33,933 bases of DNA. Origin: Acidimicrobiia bacterium (lineage in GTDB: Bacteria; Actinomycetota; Acidimicrobiia; Spongiisociales; ZC4RG35). The position numbers were made by a program, and so were the translations under genes. The notes under the pieces are model-generated. The model saw only the letters and a list, made by a program, of their open reading frames with translations. It made no database searches and had not been told where the DNA came from. The stretch lies in assembly GCA_029240695.1 (NCBI GenBank), contig JARDZU010000005.1, forward strand, positions 1 to 33,933. Direction: 5' to 3'. Shown in pieces: positions 1 through 9,283 of the stretch. How positions within the stretch are numbered: position 1 is the stretch's first letter; every line of letters begins with the position of its first letter.

Positions 1-3
1 GAT

Positions 4-219
4 ATGAGAGGCCTCCGTCAGATCATCAGCGAGATAGAAGGTCTTGAGAGCGAGGGAAATCGCATCTACCGGAGAGCCGTCGCCCGACTCTTCTCCGGGG
101 AGATGGAACCGGTCGATGTCATCCGCTGGAAGGACATCGTCGAGTCGCTCGAGGCGGTGCTAGACCGAATCGAGGACATGACGAACATCGTCACCACGAT
201 CGTCGTCAAGCAGGCCTGA
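4..219 (+). CDS. DUF47/PhoU-like phosphate transport regulator, C-terminal part (gene truncated by window start)
   Basis: Helical C-terminus (RWKDIVESLEAVLDRIEDMTNIVTTIVVKQA) typical of DUF47 proteins; immediately upstream of a PiT permease. Confidence 0.75.
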   Translation: MRGLRQIISEIEGLESEGNRIYRRAVARLFSGEMEPVDVIRWKDIVESLEAVLDRIEDMTNIVTTIVVKQA

Positions 220-232
220 GGGAGCATCGATC

Positions 233-1225
233 GTGGAGATCGGCGCGATCATCGTCATCCTCGTCGCGCTGGCATTCGACTTCACCAACGGATTCCACGA
301 CGCCGCCAACTCGATCGCGACGGTGGTGTCGACCAGAGTGCTATCGCCTCGCTACGCGGTGGTATGGGCGGCGTTTTTCAACTTCGTCGCCTTTCTCATC
401 TTCAGCACGCACGTGGCAAACACCATCGCCAAAGACGTGGTTGTGCAGGAGGCCCTCACCGTAGGGGTGATCTTCGCCGGGCTCCTCGGTGCGATCGCCT
501 GGAACTTGTTGACGTTCTGGCTCGGCCTCCCTACAAGCTCGTCGCACGCCCTCGTCGGTGGAATGGCAGGTGCGGCCGTAGTGCGGGGCGGTTTCGATGT
601 CCTGATATCCGAAGGGCTGGCGACCATCGGTGCTTTCATCGTCTTGTCGCCATTGGTCGGGCTCGCTATCGGGCTGTTGTTGACCGTGATCATCCAATGG
701 GTGTTTCACCGCGAGAAGAACCTGCCGAGATTGAACAAGGGTTTCCGCCGTGGTCAGCTCGTTTCGGCGGCCGCGTTCAGCCTGGGACATGGCGGCAATG
801 ACGCCCAAAAAACGATGGGGATCATCCTGGCGGTCCTCATCGCGGTCGGAAGCCTCCCAGCGGATGCCGAAGTGCCGTTGTGGGTCGTCCTCTCCGCACA
901 CACGGCGATCGCGCTAGGGACCCTTTTCGGCGGATGGCGGATCGTGAAGACGATGGGGTTCAAGCTCACCAAGCTGCAACCTTCGGGTGGTGTCGCCGCC
1001 GAGAGTGCTGCCGCCGCGACACTCTTCTTTGCCTCGGCACAGGGCATCCCGGTCTCCACGACGCACACCATCACCGGGGCAATCGTCGGAGTGGGCGCTT
1101 CCCGGCGTATGTCGGCGGTGCGTTGGCGCGTTGCCGGCAGGGTGCTGTGGGCGTGGATCTTCACGATTCCGGGGGCGGCCATCGTTGCCGGGATATTCTC
1201 GCTGATTGTGGAAGCGCTGGCATGA
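233..1225 (+). CDS. PiT family inorganic phosphate transporter
   Basis: GTG start; FDFTNGFHDAANSIATVVSTR and GGNDAQKTMGI signatures with PVSTTHTITGAI; multiple TM segments. Confidence 0.95.
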   Translation: MEIGAIIVILVALAFDFTNGFHDAANSIATVVSTRVLSPRYAVVWAAFFNFVAFLIFSTHVANTIAKDVVVQEALTVGVIFAGLLGAIAWNLLTFWLGLPTSSSHALVGGMAGAAVVRGGFDVLISEGLATIGAFIVLSPLVGLAIGLLLTVIIQWVFHREKNLPRLNKGFRRGQLVSAAAFSLGHGGNDAQKTMGIILAVLIAVGSLPADAEVPLWVVLSAHTAIALGTLFGGWRIVKTMGFKLTKLQPSGGVAAESAAAATLFFASAQGIPVSTTHTITGAIVGVGASRRMSAVRWRVAGRVLWAWIFTIPGAAIVAGIFSLIVEALA

Positions 1226-1425
1226 ACGATCGCAGGGCCTATTTCTTCCTGGCCGCGGCCCTCGCCGTTCTCGCGGTACAAGGGCTCGTGCCCCAGTACC
1301 GCTGGTTGACCCTTTCCGTGGCGGCCCTCTACCTGGCCTTCGCCCTGGCCTTTGCCACCGCCAATCTCTCGGCCCGGCGAGCGTCCATCAAGAAACGCCA
1401 ACCGCTGGACCGGTCGAGCAACTAG
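1222..1425 (+). CDS. Small (67 aa) two-TM membrane protein
   Basis: ATG at 1222 overlaps PiT stop (ATGA); hydrophobic segments FFLAAALAVLAVQGLV and LTLSVAALYLAFALAFA. Confidence 0.6.
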   Translation: MNDRRAYFFLAAALAVLAVQGLVPQYRWLTLSVAALYLAFALAFATANLSARRASIKKRQPLDRSSN

Positions 1426-1431
1426 GTTCGG

Positions 1432-1872
1432 TCAGGTGGAGGAGGGGGAGTCCTGGAGACCTTCCTGTTTGCCGCCTGACCTGAGGATGCCCACTCCCAG
1501 GCCGATCAGGGCCACGGCGAGGAGAACTGCCCCGATCCGCGTGATCAGAGTCCCGGACGAGGACCCTCCCTCTTCGCCGACGAGCATATGGAGGAAGAAG
1601 CCACCCGATTGGAGGAGGATGCCGGTCAACAGGGTCAGCCCGAGCAGTCGCCGGCGCCGGGCGTCGAAATCGGTGCGGTCCATGAGCACGAAGTAGACCA
1701 GAGCGAGGGTTAACAAAACCCCGGCGTGGGCGTGTCCGGCCCGGAAGAACTGCTCTTCGAACTCGCTGATGGTCCCCTGGCTGGTCAGCATGCCCAGCAG
1801 CGACCATCCGCCGAACTCGACCGTGACGATCGCGAAAAGTGTGAAGGCGATCATTCGCGAGGTGGGTCTCAT
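1432..1872 (-). CDS. Conserved hypothetical membrane protein (about 4 TM)
   Basis: ORF with hydrophobic helices; AAGGAGGAA ribosome-binding site upstream of ATG at 1872 (longer ORF extends to 1896). Confidence 0.7.
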   Translation of the reverse strand: MRPTSRMIAFTLFAIVTVEFGGWSLLGMLTSQGTISEFEEQFFRAGHAHAGVLLTLALVYFVLMDRTDFDARRRRLLGLTLLTGILLQSGGFFLHMLVGEEGGSSSGTLITRIGAVLLAVALIGLGVGILRSGGKQEGLQDSPSST

Positions 1873-1930
1873 CGGGGTTCCTCCTTGTTGCGACAAGTGG
1901 AGCCGCTTCCGACACTCGATTTGATCGGCT

Positions 1931-2641
1931 TCAGGCTCCAGACCGTTGCCGTGTCGCCTCGAGGCCCTCGAGGATCAGATCGAGCCCGAATTCGAATTCG
2001 AACTGGTCATCGCACCAGCCCAATGTCGAATCGGGATCGTCGTGGGCGACCTCCATCATCATTCCCGTCAGATGCGGGAACTGTCCGGCCATCTCAGCCA
2101 TCGCCTCCGTCATTTCCTCGTCGCCTTCGTCGGCGTTCTCCGGCTCGAACAGTTCCTGGGTGAAGCCCAAGCCGCGGCTGCCCAGAGCGTGCATGGCGTG
2201 ATGGGCCAGGTCGTATGAGAAGCCGCCGGCGTGCAACACACCGAGCAGCTCGTCGAAATAGCGCATCGTGGTCGGGCTTATCGCGGTTCGCGTCTCGATC
2301 AGTCGCGAGGCCCAGCGGTGTCGAAGCAGGACCTCCCTGGCGGCGAGGATCCTCGAGCGCATCACGACCTTCCAGTCCTCGGTCGCCGGAGGAACATCCA
2401 CGGCGCTGACAGCCCGGTTGATCTCATCCATGATGACGTCCACCACACCGTCGAGGACCGCTTCCTTGTTGGCCACGTGGTAGTAGAGCGACATCGCCTC
2501 GGCGCCCAGCTCGCGGGCCAGGTTGCGCATCGTGAGGGCGTCGATGCCTTCCCGGTCGGCCAGGTCGACTGCGGCGCGCAGGACTCGTTCCCGTGTCAAT
2601 GGATCACGGGCTCTGGGTCTCGGCTCGGTCTGCGTTGCCAT
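1931..2641 (-). CDS. TetR/AcrR family transcriptional regulator
   Basis: N-terminal HTH (RERVLRAAVDLADREGIDALTMRNLARELGAEAMSLYYHVANKEAVLDGVVD) with TetR_C-type C-terminal domain. Confidence 0.93.
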   Translation of the reverse strand: MATQTEPRPRARDPLTRERVLRAAVDLADREGIDALTMRNLARELGAEAMSLYYHVANKEAVLDGVVDVIMDEINRAVSAVDVPPATEDWKVVMRSRILAAREVLLRHRWASRLIETRTAISPTTMRYFDELLGVLHAGGFSYDLAHHAMHALGSRGLGFTQELFEPENADEGDEEMTEAMAEMAGQFPHLTGMMMEVAHDDPDSTLGWCDDQFEFEFGLDLILEGLEATRQRSGA

Positions 2642-2658
2642 CGGTCTCCGATTCTAAT

Positions 2659-2742
2659 CGTACGAGGTAAGACTGAATAGGACTTGACAGCCTTACGCCG
2701 TACGAGGTACCTTACACCATACGACTTACAACGTACGAGTGA
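2659..2742. promoter_or_regulatory. Divergent promoter/operator region with repeated TTACnnCGTACGAGGTA-like elements
   Basis: Elements at about 2659-2670, 2693-2709, 2712-2728 and 2726-2742, around a TTGACA (2684-2689) / TACCTT (2708-2713, 18-bp spacer) promoter. Confidence 0.7.
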
Positions 2743-2753
2743 CAGAGGAGGTC

Positions 2754-3728
2754 ATGATGAAGGCAATCGTGCAGGACATATACGGCTCGGCCGACGTGCT
2801 CGAGTTGAGGGATATCGATCCGCCGGTCATCGGCGACAACGAGGTCCTCTTGCAAGTGCATGCCGCCGGTGTCGAACCTGGGGTGTGGCACATCATGACC
2901 GGGCTGCCCTATCTGGTCCGGGTCATGGGCTACGGCCTGACCAAGCCGAAGTACCCGGTGCGAGGGCGGGATGTCGCCGGGCGTGTCGAAGCGGTGGGAG
3001 CCGCAGTAACAAAATTCCAACCCGGGGATGAGGTCTTCGGGACCTGCGAGGGCTCCTTCGCCGAGTACGCCGCCGCCCGTGAGGACAAGTTGGCACTGAA
3101 GCCGGGCAATCTGAGTTTCGAGGAGGCGGCCGTGATTCCCATCTCGGGGATGACCGCACTCCAGGCCCTGCGTGACAAGGGACAGGTGAGACCAGGACAC
3201 AAGGTGCTGATCATCGGTGCCGGTGGCGGCGTTGGCACGTTCGCAGTCCAGCTGGCCAAGGCATTCGGAGCCGAGGTCACCGGGGTGTGCAGCACGTCCA
3301 AGATGGATCTGGTCGCGTCGATCGGCGCCGATCATGTCATCGACTACACACGTGACGATTTTGCAGACCGCCCGGCCCAGTATGACCTCATCATCGACAA
3401 CGCCGGCAATCGGTCACTTTCTCAGCTCCGAGACGCCCTGGCCCCCGAGGGGACCCTCGTCATTGTCGGGGGCGAGAATGGCGGGGCCTGGGTCGGTCCC
3501 GCCGACCGGATCATCCCGGTGGCTTTGCTCTCGCCGTTCGTCAAGCAGAGGCTGCTGGCGTTGATGGCGACGGAACGTCAGGAAGACCTCCGGGCCCTCG
3601 CTGAGATGGCAGAGGCCGGCAAGTTCAAGCCGGCGTTGGACCGGACGTACCCGCTGGTCGAGGCACCCGACGCCGTTCGATACGTTGGCGAGGGACACGC
3701 CCGAGGAAAGGTCGCTGTCACGATCTGA
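2754..3728 (+). CDS. MDR-family NAD(P)-dependent alcohol dehydrogenase/quinone oxidoreductase
   Basis: GroES-like N-terminus, VLIIGAGGGVGTFAVQLAKAFGAEVTGVCS Rossmann motif; GAGGAGG RBS before ATG 2754/2757 (ORF from 2739). Confidence 0.92.
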   Translation: MMKAIVQDIYGSADVLELRDIDPPVIGDNEVLLQVHAAGVEPGVWHIMTGLPYLVRVMGYGLTKPKYPVRGRDVAGRVEAVGAAVTKFQPGDEVFGTCEGSFAEYAAAREDKLALKPGNLSFEEAAVIPISGMTALQALRDKGQVRPGHKVLIIGAGGGVGTFAVQLAKAFGAEVTGVCSTSKMDLVASIGADHVIDYTRDDFADRPAQYDLIIDNAGNRSLSQLRDALAPEGTLVIVGGENGGAWVGPADRIIPVALLSPFVKQRLLALMATERQEDLRALAEMAEAGKFKPALDRTYPLVEAPDAVRYVGEGHARGKVAVTI

Positions 3729-3753
3729 TGGAACGATCGATCAGGACCCCCCT

Positions 3754-4725
3754 TTGAGAGCCATCGTCCGCGAGGAGTACGGCTCACCGGATGTGCTCGA
3801 GTTGCGGGAGATCGAGAAGCCAGTGCCCGGTGATGGCGAGGTGCTGGTCAAGGTTCATGCCGCGTCCGTGAACACGGCAGACCTCGACTATCTACGAGGT
3901 AGGCCGGTGGCCGCTCGAGTCGCATCCGGGATAAGTCGCCCCCGAAGTAGTCGCATCGGTCTCGATGTCGCCGGCCGGGTCGAGGTCGTTGGTCGAGACG
4001 TGACGACGCTCGGGGTCGGGGATGACGTATGGGCGGATTTGTTCGACTCCGGCCAGGGCGCCTTTGCCGAGTACGTCTGCGCCCCCGAGACGGCGTTCTC
4101 ACCGATGCCGTCGGGCGTGACGTTCGAGCAGGCGGCAACGGTTCCTCACTCTGGGGTCTTGGCGCTGCAGGGTCTCCTCGGCTATGGAGAAATCAACCCG
4201 GGTGAGAAGGTCCTGATCAACGGGGCCGGTGGGTGTGTTGGGCCCTTTGCGGTGCAGCTCGCCAAGTCATTCGGCGCCGAAGTGACCGGTGTTGACCACG
4301 GTGGGAAGTTGGAACTCATGCGCACGGCCGGGGCTGACCATCTCATCGACTACACCAACGAAGACTTCACGACGAACGGGGGTCGTTATGACCTGATCCT
4401 GGACATCGTCGATGAGCACTCGGTCCTCTATTACAGGCACTCGTTGGCCGCGGGAGGGCGTTACGTTCTCGTCGCCCGCAGGCTGACCGGATTCGCTCAG
4501 GCGTTCCTGGTCGGGGCAGGGGTCTCCATGACCAGCGACAAACGAATGGGCACCTTCATGTGGCGGGCGAACAGGCGTGCCGACCTCGAACTCATCAAAG
4601 GCCTCCTCGAGAATGGAAAGATCACTCCGATCATCGACCGGCGGTTCCAGTTGTCCGAGGTCCCGGATGCTCTGCGCTATCAGGAGGAGGGCCATGCCCG
4701 GGGCAAGGTCGTCATCACGATGTGA
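3754..4725 (+). CDS. MDR-family NAD(P)-dependent alcohol dehydrogenase/quinone oxidoreductase (tandem paralog)
   Basis: VLINGAGGCVGPFAVQLAKSFGAEVTGVD; aligns throughout with the preceding gene; likely TTG start at 3754 (ORF open from 3685). Confidence 0.9.
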   Translation: MRAIVREEYGSPDVLELREIEKPVPGDGEVLVKVHAASVNTADLDYLRGRPVAARVASGISRPRSSRIGLDVAGRVEVVGRDVTTLGVGDDVWADLFDSGQGAFAEYVCAPETAFSPMPSGVTFEQAATVPHSGVLALQGLLGYGEINPGEKVLINGAGGCVGPFAVQLAKSFGAEVTGVDHGGKLELMRTAGADHLIDYTNEDFTTNGGRYDLILDIVDEHSVLYYRHSLAAGGRYVLVARRLTGFAQAFLVGAGVSMTSDKRMGTFMWRANRRADLELIKGLLENGKITPIIDRRFQLSEVPDALRYQEEGHARGKVVITM

Positions 4726-4735
4726 AGCGAAGGCG

Positions 4736-5419
4736 CTAACCGCTGGTGATTGGCTGTCCTAGCGCGATTGCGAGCCCGATGACCAGACCTATCCCGGCGA
4801 TGACAAGGAGGGCTACCTGGGCCCTGAAGTACTCGAACCGCTCGGCCATCGCAGCGAAGAAAAGCGCGGCGGCGAAGAGAAGGGTGGTCATGGTGTAGAC
4901 GTCGGAGATGGTGTTGGCATCCTCTCCGGCTTGAAAGAGCTCGTCGGCACGTGCTTCGAGGCGGTCAGCCTCAGCGTCCTGTGAAAGCTGATACTCCGGC
5001 ATGGCAAACGGACTGGGCGGGGCATCGGGGTTGTTGAGTGGATCGAGAGCCATCCAAGCGTCGAAGCCCACTCTGAATTCGTCTCTGAACCGCTCGAAGT
5101 AGAAATCGGCGACCGCAGGGCGTTCCAAGAGGACGGCGTCTATGTAGTTCTCGAACACGCTCAGGTCGGCCAGACGGAATTGGTTGGCAGCCGTGCGTTG
5201 CTGGGCAGCATTGGTGCGTGACCCTGATGCCTGGGTGTAGTTGCTCGACTGGATGCCGTCCCAGAGCGATGCCTGGTATCCGCTCCACGCAGTCGAGAGC
5301 GCGGCAAAGGCGAGAATCGCCACGGTGATGATCTCCATGCGCTTCTCGCTCCACGAAACCGGTGGGGTGCCGCCTTGGTTGGGCGTCTCAGCGTGTGATT
5401 CAGGTCCTGCCATTTCCAT
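4736..5419 (-). CDS. Conserved hypothetical membrane protein (DUF4337-like layout: one N-terminal TM, central helical part, two C-terminal TM)
   Basis: ITVAILAFAALSTAWSGYQASLW and C-terminal paired TM segments; family name tentative. Confidence 0.6.
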   Translation of the reverse strand: MEMAGPESHAETPNQGGTPPVSWSEKRMEIITVAILAFAALSTAWSGYQASLWDGIQSSNYTQASGSRTNAAQQRTAANQFRLADLSVFENYIDAVLLERPAVADFYFERFRDEFRVGFDAWMALDPLNNPDAPPSPFAMPEYQLSQDAEADRLEARADELFQAGEDANTISDVYTMTTLLFAAALFFAAMAERFEYFRAQVALLVIAGIGLVIGLAIALGQPITSG

Positions 5420-5570
5420 TCCTCACTCGAACAGAGCATTATTGGCTGCGGGGACGCCCGCATCGTGCAATGTGGGCGAAAGCCTGGCATGAGCCAACCA
5501 GATCTGGCGGATGGAAGGTGCCAGTGTGCAAGAGTTGGTGCCACGTGAATTGCCGATCGAAAGGATGCAA

Positions 5571-6020
5571 ATGAGCGGCAGCGAAGAAATGATTGGACCC
5601 ATCGACTATCTCATCATCGAGTGGCCGGCAGGCTCGCCCCCGAACGGTGAGGCCTTCCCCCACCTGATCGATCTGGTCGACCGGGGCCTGATTCGGGTCC
5701 TGGACTTCTCCTTCGTGGAGAAGGACGACGCGGGCAACGTCCTCGAGATCGACATCGCCGACTTCGACGGAGACGGCACGAACGATCTGTTGGTCTTTGC
5801 CGAAGCGTCGTCAGGCTTGCTCGACGAGGAGGACTACGCAGAAGCAGGCGCCGCGCTCGAACCCGGGGTTGCCGCCGCCATCCTCGTCTTCGAGAACACC
5901 TGGGCGGCGCCCTTCGCCACGGCGTTACGGAAGAGCGGTGCTCAACTTGTCGCCTCCGGGCGCATCCCGGTCAACGCATTGATCGCCACCCTCGACGAGC
6001 TCGAAGCCGCCGAGGCCTGA
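5571..6020 (+). CDS. DUF6325/DUF1269-like protein
   Basis: IGPIDYLIIEWPAG... VAAAILVFENTWAAPFATALRKSGAQLVASGRIP; ORF open from 5511, internal ATG 5571. Confidence 0.7.
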   Translation: MSGSEEMIGPIDYLIIEWPAGSPPNGEAFPHLIDLVDRGLIRVLDFSFVEKDDAGNVLEIDIADFDGDGTNDLLVFAEASSGLLDEEDYAEAGAALEPGVAAAILVFENTWAAPFATALRKSGAQLVASGRIPVNALIATLDELEAAEA

Positions 6021-6039
6021 TCCCGAAAGGAACGAGAAC

Positions 6040-6333
6040 ATGGGATTGATTCGAGGCGTAGCACGCACTGCCGCCATCGCAGGCACCGCCACTGCCGTGT
6101 CCAACCGGGTGTCTCGCCGTCAAGGTGAGCGCTGGGCCAATGAGCAGGATGCCGCTGCCTACCAGGAACAACAGGCCTACCAGCAGGCGCCACCACCGCC
6201 ACCAGCTGCCGCCCCGGCCTCCGGCACCGACGACATGCTGGCGCAACTGAAGCAGCTTGGAGACCTCCACGCTGCCGGTGTCCTTACGGACGAGGAGTTC
6301 GCGGTCCAAAAAAACAAGGTGATGAATCCTTAG
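6040..6333 (+). CDS. SHOCT domain-containing protein
   Basis: C-terminal DDMLAQLKQLGDLHAAGVLTDEEFAVQKNKVMNP matches the SHOCT motif; preceded by AAAGGA RBS. Confidence 0.85.
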   Translation: MGLIRGVARTAAIAGTATAVSNRVSRRQGERWANEQDAAAYQEQQAYQQAPPPPPAAAPASGTDDMLAQLKQLGDLHAAGVLTDEEFAVQKNKVMNP

Positions 6334-6347
6334 TAGTCGGATCGCGA

Positions 6348-7043
6348 TCAGCGTCGAAAGCGGCCGGTCCACAACGAGACCAAGCGGGCAACGAAGGTGA
6401 TGAGGAACACCTGTCCGACAAAGGCCCCGACAACGACCAGTCGCTTGGCCAACTCCGTGGCCGGGGTGATGTCACCGTAGCCCACGGTGGTCAGGGTCAC
6501 GAACGAGAAGTAGATGTAGTCGCCTGCAGCGACCACGCCGTTGAGCGTGTTAGCGCTCGTGAGGAGTTCGAGGCTGTGGAGGACCGACGCCAACACAAAT
6601 GCGAGCAAGGCGTAGGAGGACACCCCTCCCATGACGGTCTGAATCGTCACGTGCTCGTGACGGGTGATCCTGTTCAGGATGGCGAGGATCGCAGAGAATT
6701 GTGCCACCGCGAGAAGCGCCAGTCTCCAGCCATCCGCGGTATCGGAGTCAAAGAGTCCGAGCGAAAGCGTTGTCAACAGGACGACGAGGGTCGCCACGAG
6801 GCCGACCCGGCGCAGCCGCTTCGGCACTCCAGGTGACCAAAGCGCCGCCAAGAGCAAGGTGATCCAGAGGATCGAGTCGACTGCAATCAGAATTCGACTC
6901 GTGTCGACACCCGAGAGGACGTATCCCACCAGAATGATCAGCAACATGAGGCCGTAACGCTCCCGGATCGGAACGCCGGCTGACACCTGCTCGATATCCC
7001 CGACCAGCGACTCCCCAGAAGGTCCTGACTGCTGGCTGCTCAT
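6348..7043 (-). CDS. Potassium channel-like (ion_trans_2) membrane protein
   Basis: Pore/selectivity filter SFVTLTTVGYGDITPATELAK, multiple TM helices; start taken at MSSQQSG (ORF open to 7154). Confidence 0.85.
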   Translation of the reverse strand: MSSQQSGPSGESLVGDIEQVSAGVPIRERYGLMLLIILVGYVLSGVDTSRILIAVDSILWITLLLAALWSPGVPKRLRRVGLVATLVVLLTTLSLGLFDSDTADGWRLALLAVAQFSAILAILNRITRHEHVTIQTVMGGVSSYALLAFVLASVLHSLELLTSANTLNGVVAAGDYIYFSFVTLTTVGYGDITPATELAKRLVVVGAFVGQVFLITFVARLVSLWTGRFRR

Positions 7044-7213
7044 CCGGTAGTGATGCGTCTTTCGATCATTCCCATGCCTGTCATCCGCGGGATACGGACT
7101 GGTGTCGATCCGCGCCGTGCCCATTCTGCACGTGTCCCCGACGGTCCATGTCATAGAGTGCCGCCGGAGTCGTCACGTCGAACATTGGGCAGAAGCCGAA
7201 CGGCAACGACCGA

Positions 7214-7437
7214 GTGAGTCTTATCAACTCCATGTTGCCTTACGCGTTCGGCGCGGCGTTCGCCGCGCCGAACGTCCTGGTCGTCAGCGCCGTCATCGTT
7301 ACCAAGGCGAAGCGGCCCATCGCCGCAGGATTCGCCTTCGTCGCCGGTGCCGTGGCCCTCGATGTGGCGTTTCCATCATCATCGTGTGGATCGCCGAGGC
7401 GACCGGGACTCAGGTCGCAGCATCCTCGGCGGCATAA
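7214..7437 (+). pseudogene. Remnant of a GAP/LysE-like membrane protein, truncated with an apparent frameshift near 7367-7375
   Basis: Frame 2: INSMLPYAFGAAFAAPNVLVVSAVIVTKAKRPIAAGFAFVAGAVALDVA; continues in frame 1 as VSIIIVWIAEATGTQVAASSAA then stop. Confidence 0.55.
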
Positions 7438-9005
7438 TTTGCGAGGAGAGCTTCTTCTTCGTCCATCTTGGGGAAGAGGGCGAAGACGATTGCCGCTCCT
7501 AGGAGGACGGCGATGATGCCGGCCATGTATGCCCACTGGTCGCCCTGGAGGAAGGATTCCTTGGCCGCGGCGGTGATCTCGCTGGCGTACTGGGGGTACT
7601 GAGCGGCCACAGCCTCGGCTCCGGCGAACGACTTGGTTAGCTGGCTCTGAACCGAGGTGGTGATCTCAGCCTGTTCGGGTGACGAGCCGATCGCCACCGC
7701 CGCTGCCGCTGCGTAGCCGGCGGTGAGTAAGGCACCGAAAATGGATTGCATGATGGCCCCACCGAGGTCGCGCTGGAGATCTGCGGTGCCGGAGGCCATC
7801 CCAGCTCGCTTGACCGGCACCGAGCCGGTCAGCGAGTGCGAGGCCGGGGTGCCGGCGAACCCGACTCCGATCCCCATCAAGGCATACCCGAGCCCGACCT
7901 GCCAATAGGAAGTCCCCTCAGCCCAAAGCAACACCATGGTGAGGAAGCCGAACAGACAAAACAGGTATCCGAGCAGCAAGGTTGCCCGGGCACCGTTGTG
8001 CTCGACCAGCTTCGCCGAGCGGGGAGCAACGAGCACCATCATGAACGCAGCCGGGAGGATCGCCGCACCCGCCTCGAGGGTGGAGTAACCGAGCACGTTT
8101 TGCAGGAACTGCTGGCCGATGAACATCGCGCCCATCAACGAGCCGAACACGATGATCCCGGCGACAGCTGCGACCCAGAAGATGCGACGCTTGGCGATGT
8201 CGAGGTCGTAGAGAGGGCTATTCGTCCTGCGCTGCCGGATGATAAAGGCAGCTCCTGAGGCGAGGGCGACGATTGCGAGCGAGAAAACGAGAGTTGCCTG
8301 GCCCTGCACCGGTGCGAAGTTGATGGCGAGGATCATGCTCGACACCAAAACGATCGAGAGGATCCCACCCAGGTTGTCAACTGGCTCGGTGGTCTCGTTG
8401 ACATGGCTGGGCACGAACCGGAACGACAGGAAGAGCGCGACGGCGGCCAGGGGCAGTGTGATCAAGAATACCGAGCCCCACCAGAACTGGAGCAGCAACG
8501 CGCCGGCGACCAGCGGACCGAGGGAGGCAATCGCGCCTCCGCTCCCGGACCAGAGAGCTATCGACTTCGTCCTCGCCGGCCCGGCCCACAGGGCGGTGAT
8601 CAGGGCGAGTGTTGTGGGGTACGCCATTCCTGCGGAGACACCCCCGATGAGCCTTGCTGCGAAGAGGACCTCGTCACTGGGGGCGTAGGCAGCAAGCAGG
8701 CTGGCCGGAATCGCTAGCGACACCCCCAGGAGCAGCAGCAACTTGCGGCCATACCGGTCGCCTACGGCACCCAGATAGAGGACCGACGCTGCCAACCCCA
8801 GGGAATAACCGACGGCGATGAGGTTCAAGACCGTCTGCGACGAGTCGAAAGCGGCCCCGATCGAGGGGAGCGCCACGTTCGCCACCGACAGGTTCAAATT
8901 GGCTACGGCGGCGACCAGGATCAGCGTGACCAGGACCCGACCTCCTGCATCTGCAGAGCCCTCGGCGGGGGCAGGAGCACTGCTCGGCGGGTTGGCTGCA
9001 GACAT
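7410..9005 (-). CDS. MFS transporter, DHA2/EmrB-type drug efflux
   Basis: 531 aa, about 14 TM; VLYLGAVGDRYGRKLLLLLG MFS loop 2-3 motif; antiporter-type segment LALITALW. Confidence 0.92.
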   Translation of the reverse strand: MSAANPPSSAPAPAEGSADAGGRVLVTLILVAAVANLNLSVANVALPSIGAAFDSSQTVLNLIAVGYSLGLAASVLYLGAVGDRYGRKLLLLLGVSLAIPASLLAAYAPSDEVLFAARLIGGVSAGMAYPTTLALITALWAGPARTKSIALWSGSGGAIASLGPLVAGALLLQFWWGSVFLITLPLAAVALFLSFRFVPSHVNETTEPVDNLGGILSIVLVSSMILAINFAPVQGQATLVFSLAIVALASGAAFIIRQRRTNSPLYDLDIAKRRIFWVAAVAGIIVFGSLMGAMFIGQQFLQNVLGYSTLEAGAAILPAAFMMVLVAPRSAKLVEHNGARATLLLGYLFCLFGFLTMVLLWAEGTSYWQVGLGYALMGIGVGFAGTPASHSLTGSVPVKRAGMASGTADLQRDLGGAIMQSIFGALLTAGYAAAAAVAIGSSPEQAEITTSVQSQLTKSFAGAEAVAAQYPQYASEITAAAKESFLQGDQWAYMAGIIAVLLGAAIVFALFPKMDEEEALLANYAAEDAAT

Positions 9006-9012
9006 CGGTAGG

Positions 9013-9198
9013 TCACCCTGCCTTTGCCGTGGGAGGCATCGCGGCGTCCAAGTAGACGGTGGTGAACTCGCCCGTCCCTTCGAAGCCGCCGACGGTCACG
9101 CTGTTGGCGAAATGGAGTCCATCCATCACAGGTGTCATCTCCCATGTCCCTTCGGGGTTTGGCAACAGCTCGGTGCCGATCCGCACCTGACTTGACAC
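9013..9198 (-). CDS. Small hypothetical ORF directly upstream of MFS gene
   Basis: 61 aa ORF with likely GTG start, 7-nt gap to MFS start; could be a gene remnant. Confidence 0.3.
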   Translation of the reverse strand: MSSQVRIGTELLPNPEGTWEMTPVMDGLHFANSVTVGGFEGTGEFTTVYLDAAMPPTAKAG

Positions 9199-9283
9199 TA
9201 CGCGGCGGATCTCCCGTCGACGCGCCCTGTCGAGCTCGTGTTGGCGGTAGTGATGTTCAATGGAACGACACCATTTTTCGTGA

